A DNA stretch of 15,928 nucleotides from assembly GCA_001783465.1 (NCBI GenBank), contig MFMI01000021.1, positions 10,886 through 26,813 on the forward strand. The letters are read 5' to 3'. Source of the DNA: Candidatus Kaiserbacteria bacterium RIFCSPLOWO2_02_FULL_54_13. Lineage in GTDB: Bacteria > Patescibacteriota > Minisyncoccia > Phycocordibacterales > Phycocordibacteraceae. Under the pieces are notes generated by a model that was not told the origin of the DNA, did not search any database, and worked only from the letters and a program-made list of their open reading frames with translations. A program made the translations under genes and the position numbers. How positions within the stretch are numbered: the stretch's first letter is position 1; each line of letters starts with the position of its first letter. This document shows, in pieces, positions 14,208 to 15,928 of this stretch.

Positions 14208-15548
14208 TTAGTTGAGGCGCGCGAAGTGCGAGTGCGCGATGGGTCCCTTGAGGCGCTTACGAACAGAATTAGTATCTAACGCTGTGCGAATTGCGGCGAA
14301 CACACCGTCAAGCGTTTTGGTGTACCGTCGTACGTGTGTCGGCGTATGGGCGCAGGATGGATTAAATTCAGTTGAGGCGAGGAATCCGCGTTCAAGCATT
14401 TCCTGTGTAAAGAGCGTTTTGAGGGCCTGTGCATCGCCATATAAGAAGGAGAACGCGTTATAGGGGACCGTCCCGCCGACTTTAATCTTGAGCCCGTGCT
14501 TTTTAGCCGCGCGTTCCCAGCCCGCGCGCATCTGCGCGGCCGCTCGCGCGATGCGCTTCGGCACATTGAGTTTCTTCATCTTCTTCAGGGTCGCGAGCGC
14601 GGAGGCGGGACCGGTACGGTCTGTCCAGTAGGTACTTGAGATGAAACTGTCCTGCGCCGCCTGCATGACCTTACGCTTCCCGATGACTGCCGCCATGGGG
14701 AAGCCGTTGCTCATCGCCTTGCTAAAGACCGCGATATCCGGGTTGACGCCATAGAGGAGGTGCGCCCCGCCGTAGGTAAGCTTCCAGCCGATAGACACTT
14801 CGTCAAAAATAAGTACCGCACCGGCTTTATCGGCGATGGCGCGGATTTTTTTAAGAAAGCCGTCTGTGGGCACTTCGCTATGAAGCGGCTCCATGACAAT
14901 TGCCGCGAGCCGTTTGCCGGCATGCTTCACAATGGCTTCCAATTCTTCAAGATGGTTGTAACGAAATGGCAGGATGCTCCCGCGCAGTCCTCGCGGGACG
15001 CCCTTTGCCTTCAGGCCGGCGAGCAGGTGTCCCTTGAGGCCGTCGGTCGTGCCGAGATTTGTCGCCAGATACCAATCGGCCCAGCCGTGATACCCGCAAA
15101 AGGCGATGATATCGCGGTCGGTATGCGCGCGCGCGATGCGCACCGCGATGGCCATCGCCTCTCCGCCTCCGCGCGCGAAGCGCACCATATGCGCCCATGG
15201 GTGTATGTCGCACAAGAGCTCTGCGAGCTCCACTTCTTCCGGTGCGTTCAATGTGGACATAGAACCTCGGTCAACGGCATCCTTCACTGCCCTGTTCACG
15301 TCGGGGTCTGCATAGCCGAGGAGACAGCTCCCCACCGCCATCCGTCCCATATCAACATACCGATTGCCGTCGAGGTCCCACACCTCGCATCCTTTCGCTC
15401 TTGAGTAGTATGCCGGCCACAGCTCCGGCAGGAACATCTCCGCGCGCTTGGAGAGCAATTGGTTCCCGCCCGGGATAAGTTTCTTGGCCTTTTGCCAGAG
15501 CTTCTGCCCGGTGCCTTTTTTGCTGGCATAGTTTTTTGCTTTTTTCAT
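14208..15548 (-). CDS. class III aminotransferase, glutamate-1-semialdehyde aminomutase-like
   Basis: A 446-residue PLP enzyme of aminotransferase class III, closest in wording to glutamate-1-semialdehyde 2,1-aminomutase and its relatives in surface-sugar clusters. It shows PGGNQLLSKRAE (26-37), RFARGGGEAMAIAVRIARA (124-142), GYHGW (152-156), the PLP-binding Asp in FDEV (248-251) and the Schiff-base Lys277 in SKAMSNGFP. HemL normally reads R-x-x-NSGTEA at the second site; here FARGGGEA replaces it, so it is unlikely to be the haem-pathway enzyme. The ATG at 15548 overlaps the pseC stop as ATGA and was preferred over the longer frame to 15665, which would run back through pseC. Coupling to pseC suggests a second transamination or amino shift on the sugar; this is inference. 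The last 20 residues are basic. Confidence 0.88.
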   Translation of the reverse strand: MKKAKNYASKKGTGQKLWQKAKKLIPGGNQLLSKRAEMFLPELWPAYYSRAKGCEVWDLDGNRYVDMGRMAVGSCLLGYADPDVNRAVKDAVDRGSMSTLNAPEEVELAELLCDIHPWAHMVRFARGGGEAMAIAVRIARAHTDRDIIAFCGYHGWADWYLATNLGTTDGLKGHLLAGLKAKGVPRGLRGSILPFRYNHLEELEAIVKHAGKRLAAIVMEPLHSEVPTDGFLKKIRAIADKAGAVLIFDEVSIGWKLTYGGAHLLYGVNPDIAVFSKAMSNGFPMAAVIGKRKVMQAAQDSFISSTYWTDRTGPASALATLKKMKKLNVPKRIARAAAQMRAGWERAAKKHGLKIKVGGTVPYNAFSFLYGDAQALKTLFTQEMLERGFLASTEFNPSCAHTPTHVRRYTKTLDGVFAAIRTALDTNSVRKRLKGPIAHSHFARLN

Positions 15549-15928
15549 AGCGAGGCGAGAATGCGCTTCAGCGTACCAGCGACAAACCTCTGTTGTGCAG
15601 GAGTTATTTTGGCGAACAGCGGGATGGATATCTCGCCCGCATAAAATTTTTCTGCATTCGGACACAGACCTTTTGTGTACCCGAGCTTCCTATAAAAAGG
15701 GTGGAGGTAGACAGGCAGGTAATGAACCTGCGCACCGATGCCCGCGGCGCGCAACGCTTCAAAAACTTCTTTGCGCGCCCGAGGCGGCACGTGCACCGGA
15801 TAGAGGTGCCACGCACTCTTCGTGCGCGCATCGTCGTGGGGCGGCAAGGTGAGTCCGGGAATATTCTTTAGCAACGCCGGATAGCGCCGCGCGGCCGCGC
15901 GCCGCTTGGCGATGAACGAGCCGAGCCG
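15545..15928 (-). CDS. pseC: DegT/DnrJ/EryC1-type aminotransferase, PseC-like (partial, N-terminus beyond window)
   Basis: The last 127 residues of a PLP-dependent sugar aminotransferase. PseC converts UDP-2-acetamido-2,6-dideoxy-arabino-hexos-4-ulose to the 4-amino sugar with glutamate, the second step of pseudaminic acid synthesis. The C-terminal wording is that of the PseC branch: LGSFIAKRRAAARRYPALL near the edge, then SAWHLYPV, IGAQVHYLPVYLHPFYRKLGY, and CPNAEKFYAGEISIPLF. The PLP Lys and most of the active site lie beyond the right edge. The ATGA overlap with the next gene indicates translational coupling. pseB is expected upstream. PseC is the best call; a related DegT-type sugar aminotransferase remains possible. 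Confidence 0.85.
   Translation of the reverse strand, partial: RLGSFIAKRRAAARRYPALLKNIPGLTLPPHDDARTKSAWHLYPVHVPPRARKEVFEALRAAGIGAQVHYLPVYLHPFYRKLGYTKGLCPNAEKFYAGEISIPLFAKITPAQQRFVAGTLKRILASL

Noticed and set aside
15549..15665. Longer N-terminus for the class III aminotransferase, starting at 15665.
   Set aside because: It would overlap pseC by over 100 nt in another frame. The ATGA-coupled start at 15548 fits the family.

Overview
The window reads as a cell-envelope glycan locus from a bacterium of moderate GC content. The gene style suggests a member of the Patescibacteria/CPR, perhaps Parcubacteria: short overlapping genes, few recognisable regulators, an O-antigen-ligase fused to TPRs, and an envelope-sugar locus next to murB. 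This taxonomic guess is an inference from gene content, with no marker gene in view. Sixteen of the seventeen genes lie on the minus strand, so the locus is read from high to low coordinates. No tRNA, rRNA, CRISPR array, IS element or integrase was seen, and no gene-free stretch exceeds 300 bases.

In transcription order (right to left): the C-terminal part of a PseC-type aminotransferase (cut by the window edge) overlaps by ATGA a class III, glutamate-1-semialdehyde-aminomutase-like aminotransferase. A DMT/EamA-type membrane transporter and a HIT-family protein follow (15928-12943). These face a lone plus-strand gene for an unrecognised 171-residue helical protein (12384-12899), with a shared hairpin between the convergent ends. 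A second minus-strand unit codes for an SpsF-type cytidylyltransferase and an aldo/keto reductase (12254-10562). Then comes an unrecognised polytopic membrane protein with a good promoter and its own terminator (10488-9688). The next run is tightly packed: DUF218/YdcF-like protein, short-chain dehydrogenase, metallophosphoesterase, ATP-grasp enzyme and the pseudaminic acid synthase PseI (9610-5556), mostly with overlapping starts and stops. A second DUF218/YdcF-like gene forms its own unit with promoter, strong ribosome site and terminator (5408-4707). The last operon holds an ABC exporter of the lipid-linked-sugar flippase type, an O-antigen-ligase/polymerase with TPR tail, and a partial murB (4610-1).

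Together the genes suggest synthesis of a pseudaminic-acid-like nonulosonic acid (PseC, PseI), activation by a nucleotidyltransferase (SpsF-like), and modification by extra enzymes not in the standard Pse pathway: class III aminotransferase, aldo/keto reductase, SDR, ATP-grasp ligase, metallophosphoesterase. The glycan would then be flipped across the membrane by the ABC transporter and polymerised or ligated by the O-antigen-ligase-type enzyme. PseB, PseG, PseH and a classical PseF are not visible; pseB would be expected just beyond the right edge, upstream of pseC. The most interesting points are this non-standard set of sugar-tailoring enzymes and three self-contained single-gene units of unknown function (4707-5408, 9688-10488, 12384-12899) placed between the sugar operons.
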